64,000 nucleotides of DNA from Desulfolutivibrio sulfoxidireducens (GTDB lineage Bacteria > Desulfobacterota > Desulfovibrionia > Desulfovibrionales > Desulfovibrionaceae): assembly GCF_013376475.1 (NCBI RefSeq), contig NZ_CP045508.1:741501-805500 (forward strand), written 5' to 3'. The notes below the pieces were generated by a model that was not told the DNA's origin, ran no database searches, and saw only the letters and a program-made list of their open reading frames with translations. Shown piece after piece: positions 42,793-50,739 of the stretch. Positions within the stretch are counted from its first letter, which is position 1; each line of letters begins with the position of its first letter. The translations under genes were made by a program, and so were the position numbers.

Positions 42793-44196
42793 ATGACCAC
42801 CATCGTCACCAGATTCGCCCCGAGCCCCACCGGACACCTGCATATAGGCGGGGCGCGCACGGCCATCTTCAACTGGCTTCTGGCCCGGGGAACCGGCGGC
42901 GCGTTTTACCTGCGCATCGAGGATACGGACCAGGCCCGGTCCACCGAGGAAAACACCCGGGGCATCCTGGACTCCATGGCCTGGCTCGGGCTCGATCACG
43001 ACGGCGAGCCCGTGTACCAGAGCCGGCGTTTCGACCTGTATAACGAATATATCGACAGGCTCCTGGAATCCGGCCACGCCTACTACTGCTCCTGCACCCC
43101 GGACGAGGTGGAGGCCATGCGCGAACAGGCCCGGGCCAGGGGACAAAAGCCCAAGTATTCCGGCCGCTGCCGCGAGAAGGGTCTTCGCCCTGTTCCCGGC
43201 GGGCCGGACATGGTGGTCAGGCTCAAGGCCCCGCTGTCCGGAAGCACGGTGGTGCGCGACCTGGTCAAGGGCGACGTGGCCTTCGACAACGCCGAGCTCG
43301 ACGACATGGTGCTGCGGCGCACGGACGGCTCGCCAACCTATAATATGGCCGTGGTCGTGGACGACGCCACCATGGGCGTGACCCACATCATCCGGGGCGA
43401 CGACCATTTGAACAACACCCCGCGCCAGATCCTCATCTACCAGGCCCTGGGGCTGCCGCTGCCGGTATTTGGCCACGTGCCCATGATCCTCGGGCCGGAC
43501 AAGAAAAAGCTCTCCAAGCGCCACGGGGCCACCTCGGTCATGGAATACGAGCGCGAGGGGTTTCTGCCCCAGGCCATGCTCAACGGGCTGGTGCGCCTGG
43601 GCTGGTCCCACGGGGACCAGGAGATCTTTTCCCGGGAGGAACTGCCGCGGGTCTTTTCCACGGACAATCTGGGGTCCTCGGCCGCGGTCTTCGACCGGGA
43701 CAAGCTTCTGTGGCTCAACGCCCACTATATCAAGCAGACTCCGGACCCGGAGCTTGCGGCCATGCTCGGGGATTTCCTGGGCCGGATGGGGCGGCCCGGT
43801 GCGGATGCGGCCTATCTGGAGCGGGTCGTGCCGCTTCTCAAACCGCGCGCCCAGACCCTGGTGGAGATGGCCGAGAAGGCCATGTTCTTCGTGGTTCCGG
43901 ACGCGGAACTGGGCCACGACCAAAAGGCTGTGGACAAGTTTCTGACCTCCGAGGCCAAGGGCCATCTGGCCGCCCTGTGGGAGCTTTTCAGGGTCGTGGA
44001 CCCCTTTGACCAGCCCGCGCTCGAGGCGGCGGTCCAGGGCTACCTGGACGCGACCGGGGTCACGTTCAAGGTCCTGGCCCAGCCCATCCGGGTGGCCATC
44101 ACCGGGACCACGGCCAGCCCCGGGCTTTTCGAGACCATGGAGGTGCTTGGCCGGGACCGGGTGCTGTCCAGGATGGAGCGGGCGCTGGCCTTGTAG
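42793..44196 (+). CDS. gltX: Glutamyl-tRNA synthetase
   Basis: Class I aminoacyl-tRNA synthetase. The start MTTIVTRFAPSPTGHLHIGG at 42793 gives 467 residues, normal length. HIGH-type motif in PTGHLHIGGARTAIFNWL, KMSKS-type KKLSKRHGATSV, and zinc-site-like CSCTPDEVEAMREQ. The gene is intact; its last 102 bases plus terminator are duplicated at 46719. Confidence 0.97.
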   Translation: MTTIVTRFAPSPTGHLHIGGARTAIFNWLLARGTGGAFYLRIEDTDQARSTEENTRGILDSMAWLGLDHDGEPVYQSRRFDLYNEYIDRLLESGHAYYCSCTPDEVEAMREQARARGQKPKYSGRCREKGLRPVPGGPDMVVRLKAPLSGSTVVRDLVKGDVAFDNAELDDMVLRRTDGSPTYNMAVVVDDATMGVTHIIRGDDHLNNTPRQILIYQALGLPLPVFGHVPMILGPDKKKLSKRHGATSVMEYEREGFLPQAMLNGLVRLGWSHGDQEIFSREELPRVFSTDNLGSSAAVFDRDKLLWLNAHYIKQTPDPELAAMLGDFLGRMGRPGADAAYLERVVPLLKPRAQTLVEMAEKAMFFVVPDAELGHDQKAVDKFLTSEAKGHLAALWELFRVVDPFDQPALEAAVQGYLDATGVTFKVLAQPIRVAITGTTASPGLFETMEVLGRDRVLSRMERALAL

Positions 44197-44310
44197 GGCG
44201 TGCGTCGCGCGCCCAGTGGCGGCGGGCGGCGGATTCGCGGGAGTATGGGCCGGGCAACCGGCGGCGCGGGACGATGATCGGCCCGGGGAGTGATCCCCGG
44301 GCTTTTTTTT
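44095..44310 (+). repeat. Direct repeat, left copy: gltX 3' end plus terminator
   Basis: These 216 bases recur at 46719-46932 with only a handful of differences (one missing G, a few substitutions, one T less in the terminator). The left copy is part of the functional gltX. About 2.4 kb of low-GC and intron-derived DNA lies between the copies. Confidence 0.93.
44281..44310 (+). terminator. gltX terminator (first copy)
   Basis: GCCCGGGGA stem, GTGA loop, TCCCCGGGC, then eight T residues. It forms the end of the duplicated segment. Confidence 0.92.
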
Positions 44311-44444
44311 GTGGCGAAAACCCGGGTGGAAGGCGGGGTTTTCGGATTATGACGCGCCAATTGTGCGATCTTTCTATCAAATGCTTAATAATTATTGACT
44401 GAATTTGTTGTTCCTATATAGCATTTTGGGAAGAGGAGGTGGGT

Positions 44445-44999
44445 ATGGCCGTCAACTGGCATCTTATCCATAGATCGAACCTGATCCAGGGGATTTTGCA
44501 AGTGATTTTGGCCCTTATCATCGCCATTGTTTTCCCTCTCGTTCAGGAAAGCGCCCGGTCAAAGAATCAGCAGTTAGAGGATTTGCTGCAAAAGCAGGAA
44601 AACGTTCTCCTTAAATTCTGCAATTCTGTGACATTCGCTGTCTCCATGAGTGAAGATATTCGGGCATGCCATCACAGATTGAAATGCAACAAGATGGAGA
44701 ACTATGAATTGTATTGCAAAGAAATACTTTCGTATGGAAATATGGCCCTGGCCTCAAATCCGGAAACGTATGAGGCAGTATGCAGGATTGCGACGGTGTA
44801 TTTTTCACAAGAGCTTTCGGAGGAATTGGATAAATTTTTGAATAACATGGATCGCGTCATTGAATGGCCGGTGTTTGAATGCGGACAGGATACTTCAGAG
44901 TATGATTTGGTTATCAATAATATGATAAATATGGCATACCCCTCGATAGTCGACAAAATGCGAGGGGAGATACAAATGACGAGAAAACATCTTCAATAG
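44445..44999 (+). CDS. Single-span membrane protein of unknown function
   Basis: 184 residues. A membrane helix near residues 14-34 (LIQGILQVILALIIAIVFPLV) is followed by a coiled segment (SARSKNQQLEDLLQKQENVLL) and a soluble helical domain with Cys-containing SEDIRACHHRLKCNKMENYELYCKEILSYG. No family recognised. The ATG at 44445 has a strong GAGGAGG site. A candidate promoter TTGACT with TATAGC 16 bases on lies at about 44396-44423. Lower GC than the chromosome, first gene of the cassette inside the gltX duplication. Confidence 0.72.
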   Translation: MAVNWHLIHRSNLIQGILQVILALIIAIVFPLVQESARSKNQQLEDLLQKQENVLLKFCNSVTFAVSMSEDIRACHHRLKCNKMENYELYCKEILSYGNMALASNPETYEAVCRIATVYFSQELSEELDKFLNNMDRVIEWPVFECGQDTSEYDLVINNMINMAYPSIVDKMRGEIQMTRKHLQ

Positions 45000-45013
45000 T
45001 CAGGGTAATCATT

Positions 45014-45226
45014 ATGAGTTCCATACTGTTTCGTGTTTTGGCGATAAGCATGGTCATGATTTTCAGTGCCACGTCCTGTGGTCCTCCAGCGGGAAAGCCA
45101 AGGGTTTCAAAGTTCAGATTTGAGAATGACAACCAGAAGAAAGTTCTGCCTCCCTGTGAGGATGCCCGCGCTATCCGACTGGATTCAGGTGAGTGCGTGC
45201 AGCAGGGGGATCCACGCCAGAAATAG
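45014..45226 (+). CDS. Small lipoprotein
   Basis: 70 residues with a lipoprotein signal: MSSILFRVLAISMVMIFSATSC, lipobox-like SATSC, then GPPAGKPRVSKFRF and a short polar tail containing two more Cys. No known family. It lies 14 bases after the membrane protein gene and 20 bases before the peptidase-like gene, so it is probably part of one operon. Confidence 0.62.
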   Translation: MSSILFRVLAISMVMIFSATSCGPPAGKPRVSKFRFENDNQKKVLPPCEDARAIRLDSGECVQQGDPRQK

Positions 45227-45246
45227 AACGAAGCAGGACGGCATCC

Positions 45247-46086
45247 ATGCCCCACATGATCCGATGCATATATTTTATCTTGCTCGCAGCATTGGCAGGA
45301 TGCGTGCAGGTTGGAATGGTATCGTTGGATATTTTCCCTATTGTAATCCCAAAGATTGACGAGACAATACGTTCTACAACGTACTATTTAGAAAAATATA
45401 ATTATGATTGTTCGACAAAACAGCATTCCATGAAGGATGAGATAAAAGCATCTGCCGATAATGCAAAAGCAACCAACAAGATGATGTCAAAAATTCGCAT
45501 ATTTGGCAAGACGCTACATGTGAATCCAATTGACGAGATATATCGAAAGGCAGAAAAGCGCGGAAACAACGATTATGTCTTGGGATGTAAAAATTCAGTG
45601 CAAATGCAAAAGCAGATATCGGATCTTTCCTGCTGGGCGGCATGCACGCAGTATCTGATTGCGGCAAAGTTTAATGCCGCCGTATCGCAGGAGGCGTTGC
45701 TGGAAAAAGTCAAGTCGCGCAAAAAACAGAATTCCCTGACATCCGCCGGTGAAATTACGGAAATCATGAATGCCCTCGGATTTTTGGGGCTGGAGTATAC
45801 CACGAGCGGATCACGCCAATTATTGCAGTCTTTGGCGGAAAACCAGCCGGTGATGATTGGCCTGCTCCCGGACAATCCGAATGAGGAAGGGCATGCTGTG
45901 GTGGTTGTTGCGGCGCGTTTTTCGTTTGCCGGAACGGCAACCCCCTCCTGCCTGCGGTGCTCGAAATATGGTTTTTCGGAATTCGTCATCCTTGATCCGG
46001 AGGATGGTTCCGTAAAAGTCGTCAATGCAGCGGAGTATGATGACAAGATATATTTCGTTTTATCGTACATGAGCCAGGAAACGTAG
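45247..46086 (+). CDS. Papain-like (C39-type) cysteine peptidase lipoprotein
   Basis: The start MPHMIRCIYFILLAALAGC at 45247 gives 279 residues with a lipobox LAGC (Cys 19). Residues about 118-275 form a papain-like domain: Cys 129 in SDLSCWAACTQYL, His 216 in EEGHAVVVVAAR and Asp 250 in FVILDPEDGS, the expected Cys-His-Asp order of the C39-like/papain-like family. The preceding 90 residues (DETIRSTTYYLEKYNYDC...) are helical. Predicted to act at the outer membrane or periplasm, on a substrate that cannot be named; C39 proteins often process bacteriocin-like peptides, but no leader-peptide substrate or ABC exporter is present. Confidence 0.78.
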   Translation: MPHMIRCIYFILLAALAGCVQVGMVSLDIFPIVIPKIDETIRSTTYYLEKYNYDCSTKQHSMKDEIKASADNAKATNKMMSKIRIFGKTLHVNPIDEIYRKAEKRGNNDYVLGCKNSVQMQKQISDLSCWAACTQYLIAAKFNAAVSQEALLEKVKSRKKQNSLTSAGEITEIMNALGFLGLEYTTSGSRQLLQSLAENQPVMIGLLPDNPNEEGHAVVVVAARFSFAGTATPSCLRCSKYGFSEFVILDPEDGSVKVVNAAEYDDKIYFVLSYMSQET

Positions 46087-46137
46087 CCGCCCGCGCACGC
46101 CGAAGGCGGGAAATCCCGATCGGGATGAGGGCATGTG

Positions 46138-46718
46138 ACCCCGAAGGGCACGCCGCAGGGCGGCCCTTTGTCTCCGATTTTGTCCAACATCACTCCTGGA
46201 TGACCTGGACAAGGAGCTTGAACGTCGAAGCCACGCGTTTTGCCGCTATGCCGACGACTGCAACGTGTACGTCCGGACGCGGCAGGCTGGCGAACAAGTA
46301 TTGGCCTCACTCACACGGTTTCTGGCAGACCGGTTGAAGTTGCGGGTCAACGTGGACAAGAGCGCGGTAGACCGGCCCTGGAAACGGAAGTATCCTCGGA
46401 TACGCGATGACGTGGCACGTCCGTCCGCGACTGAAAGTCGCGCCGCGGACAGTGAAACGTCTCAAAGGAGCTATCCGCGAAGAGCTCCGTCGAGGGAGTG
46501 GCCGTTCGCTGTCGGCCACGATCGCCACCCTCACGCCGAAGCTGCGGGGCTGGGTGAACTACATCAAGCTGGCGGAAGTGAAGGGCGTGTTCGAGGGACT
46601 GGACGAGTGGCTGCGGCGTAAGCTGCGCTGCCTGCTCTGGGGACAGTGGAAACGCGCCTACACGCGGGCGAAGAACCTGATGCGGCGGGGATTGACCGAG
46701 GAGCGGGCCTGGCGCTCG
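46138..46718 (+). pseudogene. Group II intron reverse transcriptase/maturase remnant
   Basis: The 3' half of an intron-encoded RT, broken by at least two frameshifts. Readable parts: GTPQGGPLSPILSNI (46150-46194), frameshift, LDDLDKELERRSHAFCRYADDCNVYVRT with the catalytic YADD, DRLKLRVNVDKSAVDRPWKRK, frameshift, GYAMTWHVRPRLKVAPRTVKRLKG, then the maturase domain (TLTPKLRGWVNYIKLAEVKGVFEGLDEWLRRKLRCLLWGQWKR...EERAWRSA). The 5' half and the intron RNA ends are missing. The coding similarity stops exactly where the second gltX copy begins. Confidence 0.88.
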
Positions 46719-46932
46719 GCCATCACCGGACCACGGCCAGCCCCGGGCTTTTCGAGACCATGGAGGTGCTTGGCCGGGACCGGGTGCTGTCCAGGATGGA
46801 GCGGGCACTGGCCTTGTAGGGCGTGCGCCGCGCGCTCAGTGGCGGCGGGCGGCGGATTCGCGGGAGTATGGGCCGGGCAACCGGCGGCGCGGGACGATGA
46901 TCGGCCCGGGGAGTGATCCCCGGGCTTTTTTT
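46719..46932 (+). repeat. Direct repeat, right copy: gltX 3' end plus terminator
   Basis: Second copy of 44095-44310, about 97% identical by eye. It has lost one G in the CACCGGGACC tract, so it would be out of frame as coding sequence. The terminator hairpin (GCCCGGGGA arms, about 46904-46925) and T tract are retained and now end transcription from the intron side. Confidence 0.93.
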
Positions 46933-46937
46933 GGGTC

Positions 46938-46986
46938 TTGACAGCGTGATCCGGAGATGTACATTTAATAAAAAAGAAATGTACAT
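46938..46986 (+). promoter_or_regulatory. Promoter and operator of the Phd/PIN module
   Basis: TTGACA (46938-46943), 16-base spacer, TACATT (46960-46965). A perfect 10-bp inverted repeat, ATGTACATTT (46957-46966) and AAATGTACAT (46977-46986), overlaps the -10 and reaches the first ATG. Each arm contains the hexamer TGTACA. This is the expected place for antitoxin autoregulation. Confidence 0.75.
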
Positions 46987-46998
46987 ATGGAGCGGGAC

Positions 46999-47226
46999 AT
47001 GATCCAGACCACGGCGAGCAATCTGCGGAAAAACCTTTTCGCCCTGCTTGAGAAGGTGGACGGCGGCGAGACGGTGGCGGTCACCCGGGGGGGCAGGGTG
47101 GTGGCCCGTATCCTGCCCGAAAAGCGGTCCGATTGGCGGGAGAATATGCCGCCGGGACCAAAACTTCTGGTTCCGGCCGACGAGGCGTTCGCCCCCATGA
47201 CCGAGGAATGGGGCGATCTGGCATGA
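46999..47226 (+). CDS. Phd/YefM-family antitoxin
   Basis: A 75-residue antitoxin: MIQTTASNLRKNLFALLEKVDGGETVAVTRGGRVVARILP is the DNA-binding Phd/YefM fold and the C-terminus (PADEAFAPMTEEWGDLA) the toxin-binding tail. The start at 46999 is preferred because GGAG lies 7 bases before it; an ATG at 46987 directly abuts the operator. Its stop overlaps the toxin start (ATGA). Confidence 0.88.
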   Translation: MIQTTASNLRKNLFALLEKVDGGETVAVTRGGRVVARILPEKRSDWRENMPPGPKLLVPADEAFAPMTEEWGDLA

Positions 47227-47621
47227 AGAAGCGCTACCTCCTCGACACTCACGCCATGGTGTTTTGGACCACGGGCGAGAACATGTCCCCTGGATTTCGG
47301 GGGGCTCTCGACGATGCGGCCGGTCGCGGCGAGGTGTGCGTCTCGTCGGTTTCGTTCTGGGAACTGGCGCTTCTGGCTCGCAAGGGCAGGATAAAGATCG
47401 CCGACGTGGCGGGGTGGAAGGATCGCTTTCTGGCCCATTCAGGAGCGGTTCTCGTGGATCCGGACGTGGACGACATGATCGCTTCCGCGCTTTTGCCGCC
47501 GCACCACAAAGACCCTCTGGACAGGCTTCTTGTGGCCCAGGCGTTTCGCCTGGGCGCGGCCCTGGTCAGCCGCAACGCGGCGTTGCCCGCCTATGGCCTG
47601 GATGTGCTGTGGCTGGAGTGA
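47223..47621 (+). CDS. PIN-domain toxin (VapC-type ribonuclease)
   Basis: 132 residues with the PIN acidic residues: Asp in YLLDTHAMVFW, Glu in SSVSFWELALLARKGRI, and the Asp pair in HHKDPLDRLLVAQA. Coupled to a Phd-type antitoxin. Likely cleaves RNA, perhaps tRNA, when the antitoxin is degraded. Confidence 0.9.
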   Translation: MKKRYLLDTHAMVFWTTGENMSPGFRGALDDAAGRGEVCVSSVSFWELALLARKGRIKIADVAGWKDRFLAHSGAVLVDPDVDDMIASALLPPHHKDPLDRLLVAQAFRLGAALVSRNAALPAYGLDVLWLE

Positions 47622-47698
47622 ACGGGGAATCGCGCGCCACCGCGCCGCACGGAAGAAGTACCCGCCCGACAGTTCGGTCGCCCCGCAAGGCGGGCGGG

Positions 47699-47956
47699 TC
47701 ACGAATAATGGTACCGGCAGGCGACGATCACCAGATCATCGCCCGATACGCCGTAGATCAGCCGGTGTTCGGCGGTGATGCGCCGCGACCAGTATCCGGA
47801 CAGGTCGAACCTGAGAGCCTCGGGTTTTCCCTTGCCCTCGAAGGGGCTGCGCAACGTTTCCCGGATCAGCTCGTTGATCCGCTTCACCTTCGATCTGTCC
47901 GTGGCCTGCCAGAAAAGATAGTCCTCCCAGGCCTGGGGGGTCCATACCAGACGCAT
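47699..47956 (-). CDS. yoeB: YoeB/Txe-family toxin (ribosome-dependent mRNA endonuclease)
   Basis: 85 residues matching YoeB along its length: WTPQAWEDYLFWQATDRSKVKRINELI, SPFEGKGKPEALRFDLSGYWSRRITAEHRLIYGV and the C-terminal CRYHYS with the catalytic Arg and His-Tyr. Convergent with the PIN toxin gene and preceded by its antitoxin gene with a 5-base gap. Confidence 0.95.
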   Translation of the reverse strand: MRLVWTPQAWEDYLFWQATDRSKVKRINELIRETLRSPFEGKGKPEALRFDLSGYWSRRITAEHRLIYGVSGDDLVIVACRYHYS

Positions 47957-47961
47957 TCCGG

Positions 47962-48216
47962 CTAGTCCTCGATCAGGGCGTGTTCGGCGACGTCACCGGA
48001 CCGCGCCGCCGCCACGGCGGACCGAAGCCTGGCGGCGTTGGCCGGGTTGCGCAGCAGATGGGCCGTCTCCTCGATGGCGTTGTATTCCTCGAGGCTCATC
48101 ATCACCACGGCCTGGGCCTTTTGCCGGGTGATGACGATCGGGGCCTTGTCGGCGCAGACCCGGTCCATGGTGGCCGCAAGGTGCTCACGGGCGTGGCTGT
48201 AGGTTATGGCGTCCAT
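47962..48216 (-). CDS. yefM: YefM antitoxin
   Basis: 84 residues: MDAITYSHAREHLAATMDRVCADKAPIVITRQKAQAVVMMSLEEYNAIEETAHLLRNP is a canonical YefM. The start at 48216 is chosen because the longer frame runs through the promoter. It neutralises YoeB and represses its own promoter. Confidence 0.94.
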   Translation of the reverse strand: MDAITYSHAREHLAATMDRVCADKAPIVITRQKAQAVVMMSLEEYNAIEETAHLLRNPANAARLRSAVAAARSGDVAEHALIED

Positions 48217-48287
48217 GGTTTCACCTGGATGGCGGTTCGCGGTTTTAGCCGCAAAAGGCGGAGGGTTGTGGAAATCATCGCCTTTGA

Positions 48288-48315
48288 TATGTACGAATTT
48301 TTGTACAATCGTCAA
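48288..48315 (-). promoter_or_regulatory. yefM-yoeB promoter and TGTACA operator
   Basis: Minus strand: TTGACG (48310-48315), 16-base spacer, TACATA (48288-48293). TGTACA (48302-48307) and an imperfect second copy around 48290-48295 overlap it. TGTACA hexamers are the known core of the E. coli YefM operator. The layout is nearly the same as at the Phd/PIN module at 46938-46986. Confidence 0.7.
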
Positions 48316-48407
48316 GGGGAACGGCACAAGGATAAGGCGGTGGGGGGCTTTGGGCGGTTTTCGCCCGGGCCGGCCGTTGGCGGTGAGCCGGAGGCGACGG
48401 CCCGCCG

Positions 48408-48454
48408 GAAAAAACAACGCTCCCCCGTCCGGCATGCGGCCGGGCGAGGGAGCG
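48408..48454 (-). terminator. rpmB terminator
   Basis: On the minus strand a CGCTCCC...GGGAGCG hairpin with inner GCCCGGC/GTCCGGC pairing is followed by a T-rich tract (TTGTTTTTT), 20 bases after the rpmB stop. Confidence 0.85.
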
Positions 48455-48474
48455 TCTGAGAAGGAAAAAAAGGA

Positions 48475-48684
48475 TTACAGCGCGTTTTTGGCCTTGGGCT
48501 TGACGATCTCGCCCGAACGCAGGCACCGAGTGCACACGGTCAGGGTCGTGACCTCGCCCGAAGGCAACTGGGCCCGGACCGAGAACAGGTTGGGCTCGAA
48601 ACGGCGCTTGCTCTTGTTGTTGGCATGGCTGACGTTGTTGCCGCTCTGGGGCTTTTTGCCGCACTTGTCGCACATCTTGGACAT
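48475..48684 (-). CDS. rpmB: 50S ribosomal protein L28
   Basis: A 69-residue L28 of the zinc-binding (C+) form: [30 protein letters not shown] with CxxC, then [12 protein letters not shown] with the second CxxC. Monocistronic, with terminator downstream. Confidence 0.97.
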   Translation of the reverse strand: MSKMCDKCGKKPQSGNNVSHANNKSKRRFEPNLFSVRAQLPSGEVTTLTVCTRCLRSGEIVKPKAKNAL

Positions 48685-48875
48685 GGGATCCCTCCGGATA
48701 TCGTATCCGCCCTTGCGGAAAGCGTTTTTGATTCACCGCGCCCGCCACTTTCGCGCCGGGCACCTTGCACGCGTGAAGAACTTCGCCTGATACACGCCCC
48801 GGTCCGGTTTCGCAAGCTTTTTCTTGACAAGGCCGGCGTTCGCGGATAGCTACGATTTCCTTGCTCGGGGGAACC

Positions 48876-49415
48876 ATGTTCGAACTGTGGCTGGATATCA
48901 CCGACATCCCGGCCCGGGGCCGGGAATTTTCTTTTTCGGACCCCTCGTTGTGGGAGGCGCCGATTCGCGAGTTCGGCCTGCCGCACCGGCTGGACCCGCA
49001 AGACAGCCCCCGGGCCGAGTTTTCCGTGGTGCCCCAGCGCCGGGGCGTGCTCGTGCAAGGCAGGATAGCGGGGCGGGTCGTCACCCCCTGCGACCGGTGC
49101 GCCGAGGACACCGTGGTGGTCCTGGACAGCCCCTTCGAATTCTACGAGGAGTTGCCCATTGCCGGCGAACAGACCCTGGAGACCTCGCTTGTGCGTCGCC
49201 GGGGAAAGGTGATGGAGCTTGACGTGGGCGGCATGCTTTGGGAACAATTCGTGCTGGCCATGCCGGTCAAGCCCCTGTGCTCCGAAAACTGCCTGGGGCT
49301 TTGCCCCGGGTGCGGGCGAAACCTCAATACCGGTTCCTGCGACTGCGGCGGGCCGGGCGGCGATCCGAGGCTGGCCCCCCTGCGCGGACTTCGGGTCAAA
49401 GGCTCCTCCAACTAG
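48876..49415 (+). CDS. yceD: YceD/DUF177 family protein
   Basis: 179 residues, start [15 protein letters not shown]. It has the DUF177 pattern with a Cys pair in [14 protein letters not shown], and C-terminal [23 protein letters not shown]. The gene precedes rpmF and plsX here as in most bacteria. In E. coli and plants the family is linked to 23S rRNA processing. Confidence 0.92.
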   Translation: MFELWLDITDIPARGREFSFSDPSLWEAPIREFGLPHRLDPQDSPRAEFSVVPQRRGVLVQGRIAGRVVTPCDRCAEDTVVVLDSPFEFYEELPIAGEQTLETSLVRRRGKVMELDVGGMLWEQFVLAMPVKPLCSENCLGLCPGCGRNLNTGSCDCGGPGGDPRLAPLRGLRVKGSSN

Positions 49416-49488
49416 GCCGCGGGCCGTACGGCGACCCTTTTGGACAAGACGGATCTTTACACACCATATACACCTCGAGGATGCGAAG

Positions 49489-49671
49489 ATGGCGGTACCC
49501 AATAGAAAGATCTCCAAATCCCGCAAGGGCATGCGTCGTGCCCACGACAAGGTGGCCGTGCCCACCGTGATCCTTTGCCAATGCGGCGAGCCCACGCTGC
49601 CGCATCGCGTCTGCCCGAGCTGCGGTTCCTATCGGGGCCGCCAAATGCTCAGGCAGGAAGATGGCGAATAA
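49489..49671 (+). CDS. rpmF: 50S ribosomal protein L32
   Basis: 60 residues: [21 protein letters not shown]-terminus, zinc-type [17 protein letters not shown]. The start at 49489 has GAGGATG-type context. It overlaps plsX by 11 bases. Confidence 0.97.
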   Translation: MAVPNRKISKSRKGMRRAHDKVAVPTVILCQCGEPTLPHRVCPSCGSYRGRQMLRQEDGE

Positions 49672-50722
49672 ACGGCCGCGCATAGCCGTCGACGCCATGG
49701 GCGGGGACTTCGGTCCCCGGGTGGTCATCCCCGGCGCCCTGCACGCCGCCAAGGCCAAGAAGATCGATATCGTTCTGGTCGGCGACAAGCCGCGCCTCGA
49801 GGAAGAGCTGGCCGCGTTCGGGGCCAGGGCTCAGGGCGTGGAGATCGTGCACGCCTCCCAGGTGGTGGAGATGGAGGAGAAGCCTTCCGAGGCGCTTCGC
49901 AAGAAGAAGGATTCCTCCATCCAGGTGGCCGTGAACCTGGTGCGCGACGGCCAGGTCGACGGGGTCATCAGCGCCGGCAACTCCGGGGCCACCCTGGCCA
50001 GCGCCATGTTCTCCATCGGCCGGGTCCCCGGCGTGGAGCGTCCCGCCCTGGCCACGTTCATGCCCACGGAGAAGTCCCACTTCGTGCTCATCGACGTGGG
50101 CGCCAACGTGGACTGCAAGCCCTTCCACCTGCTCCAATTCGGCATCATGGCCGACGTCCTGGCCCGCTCCATGCTCGGCATCCAAAATCCCCGGGTGTCG
50201 CTTTTGTCCATCGGCGAGGAGCAGGGCAAGGGCAACCTCCAGGTCAAGGAGGCCTTCGAGCTCATGCGCGCCAGTTCGCTCAATTTCGTGGGCAACGTCG
50301 AGGGCCGGGATCTCTTTACCGGCGACGTGGACGTGGTGGTCTGCGACGGGTTCGTGGGCAACGTGGTGCTCAAGCAGTCCGAGGGTCTGGCCTCGTCGCT
50401 CGGGCGGCTGCTCAAGGGCGAGCTTCGGCGCGGCTTTTTCGGCAAGATCGGCACCATGCTGGCCTTAAGCTCCCTCAAACGCTTTTCCCGCCTGGTGGAC
50501 TACGCCGAATACGGCGGCGCGCCCTTTCTGGGGCTTGAGGGCATCTGTCTGGTGTGCCACGGCGCGTCCAACAGCAAGGCCATCGCCAACGCCATCAACA
50601 TGGCCGCCAAGTTCGTCGAGGGCAACGCCAACGAGCATCTGGTCAAGGACATCGCCGCCAACATCAATCTGACCGTGGCCCGGAAGAAATACCGTTCCGC
50701 CGATCCGGAACCGACGTCCTAA
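49661..50722 (+). CDS. plsX: Phosphate acyltransferase PlsX
   Basis: Makes acyl-phosphate from acyl-ACP for phospholipid synthesis. 353 residues with [61 protein letters not shown] and a C-terminal [16 protein letters not shown]. Normal length. Part of yceD-rpmF-plsX-fabHGDF cluster. Confidence 0.97.
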   Translation: MANKRPRIAVDAMGGDFGPRVVIPGALHAAKAKKIDIVLVGDKPRLEEELAAFGARAQGVEIVHASQVVEMEEKPSEALRKKKDSSIQVAVNLVRDGQVDGVISAGNSGATLASAMFSIGRVPGVERPALATFMPTEKSHFVLIDVGANVDCKPFHLLQFGIMADVLARSMLGIQNPRVSLLSIGEEQGKGNLQVKEAFELMRASSLNFVGNVEGRDLFTGDVDVVVCDGFVGNVVLKQSEGLASSLGRLLKGELRRGFFGKIGTMLALSSLKRFSRLVDYAEYGGAPFLGLEGICLVCHGASNSKAIANAINMAAKFVEGNANEHLVKDIAANINLTVARKKYRSADPEPTS

Positions 50723-50739
50723 CGCCTCCCCCGCAGATC

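Noticed and set aside
46125-46337. 70-codon frame at the start of the intron remnant
   Set aside because: The RT signature residues (GTPQGGPLSP, YADD) read in other frames; this frame is a shadow.
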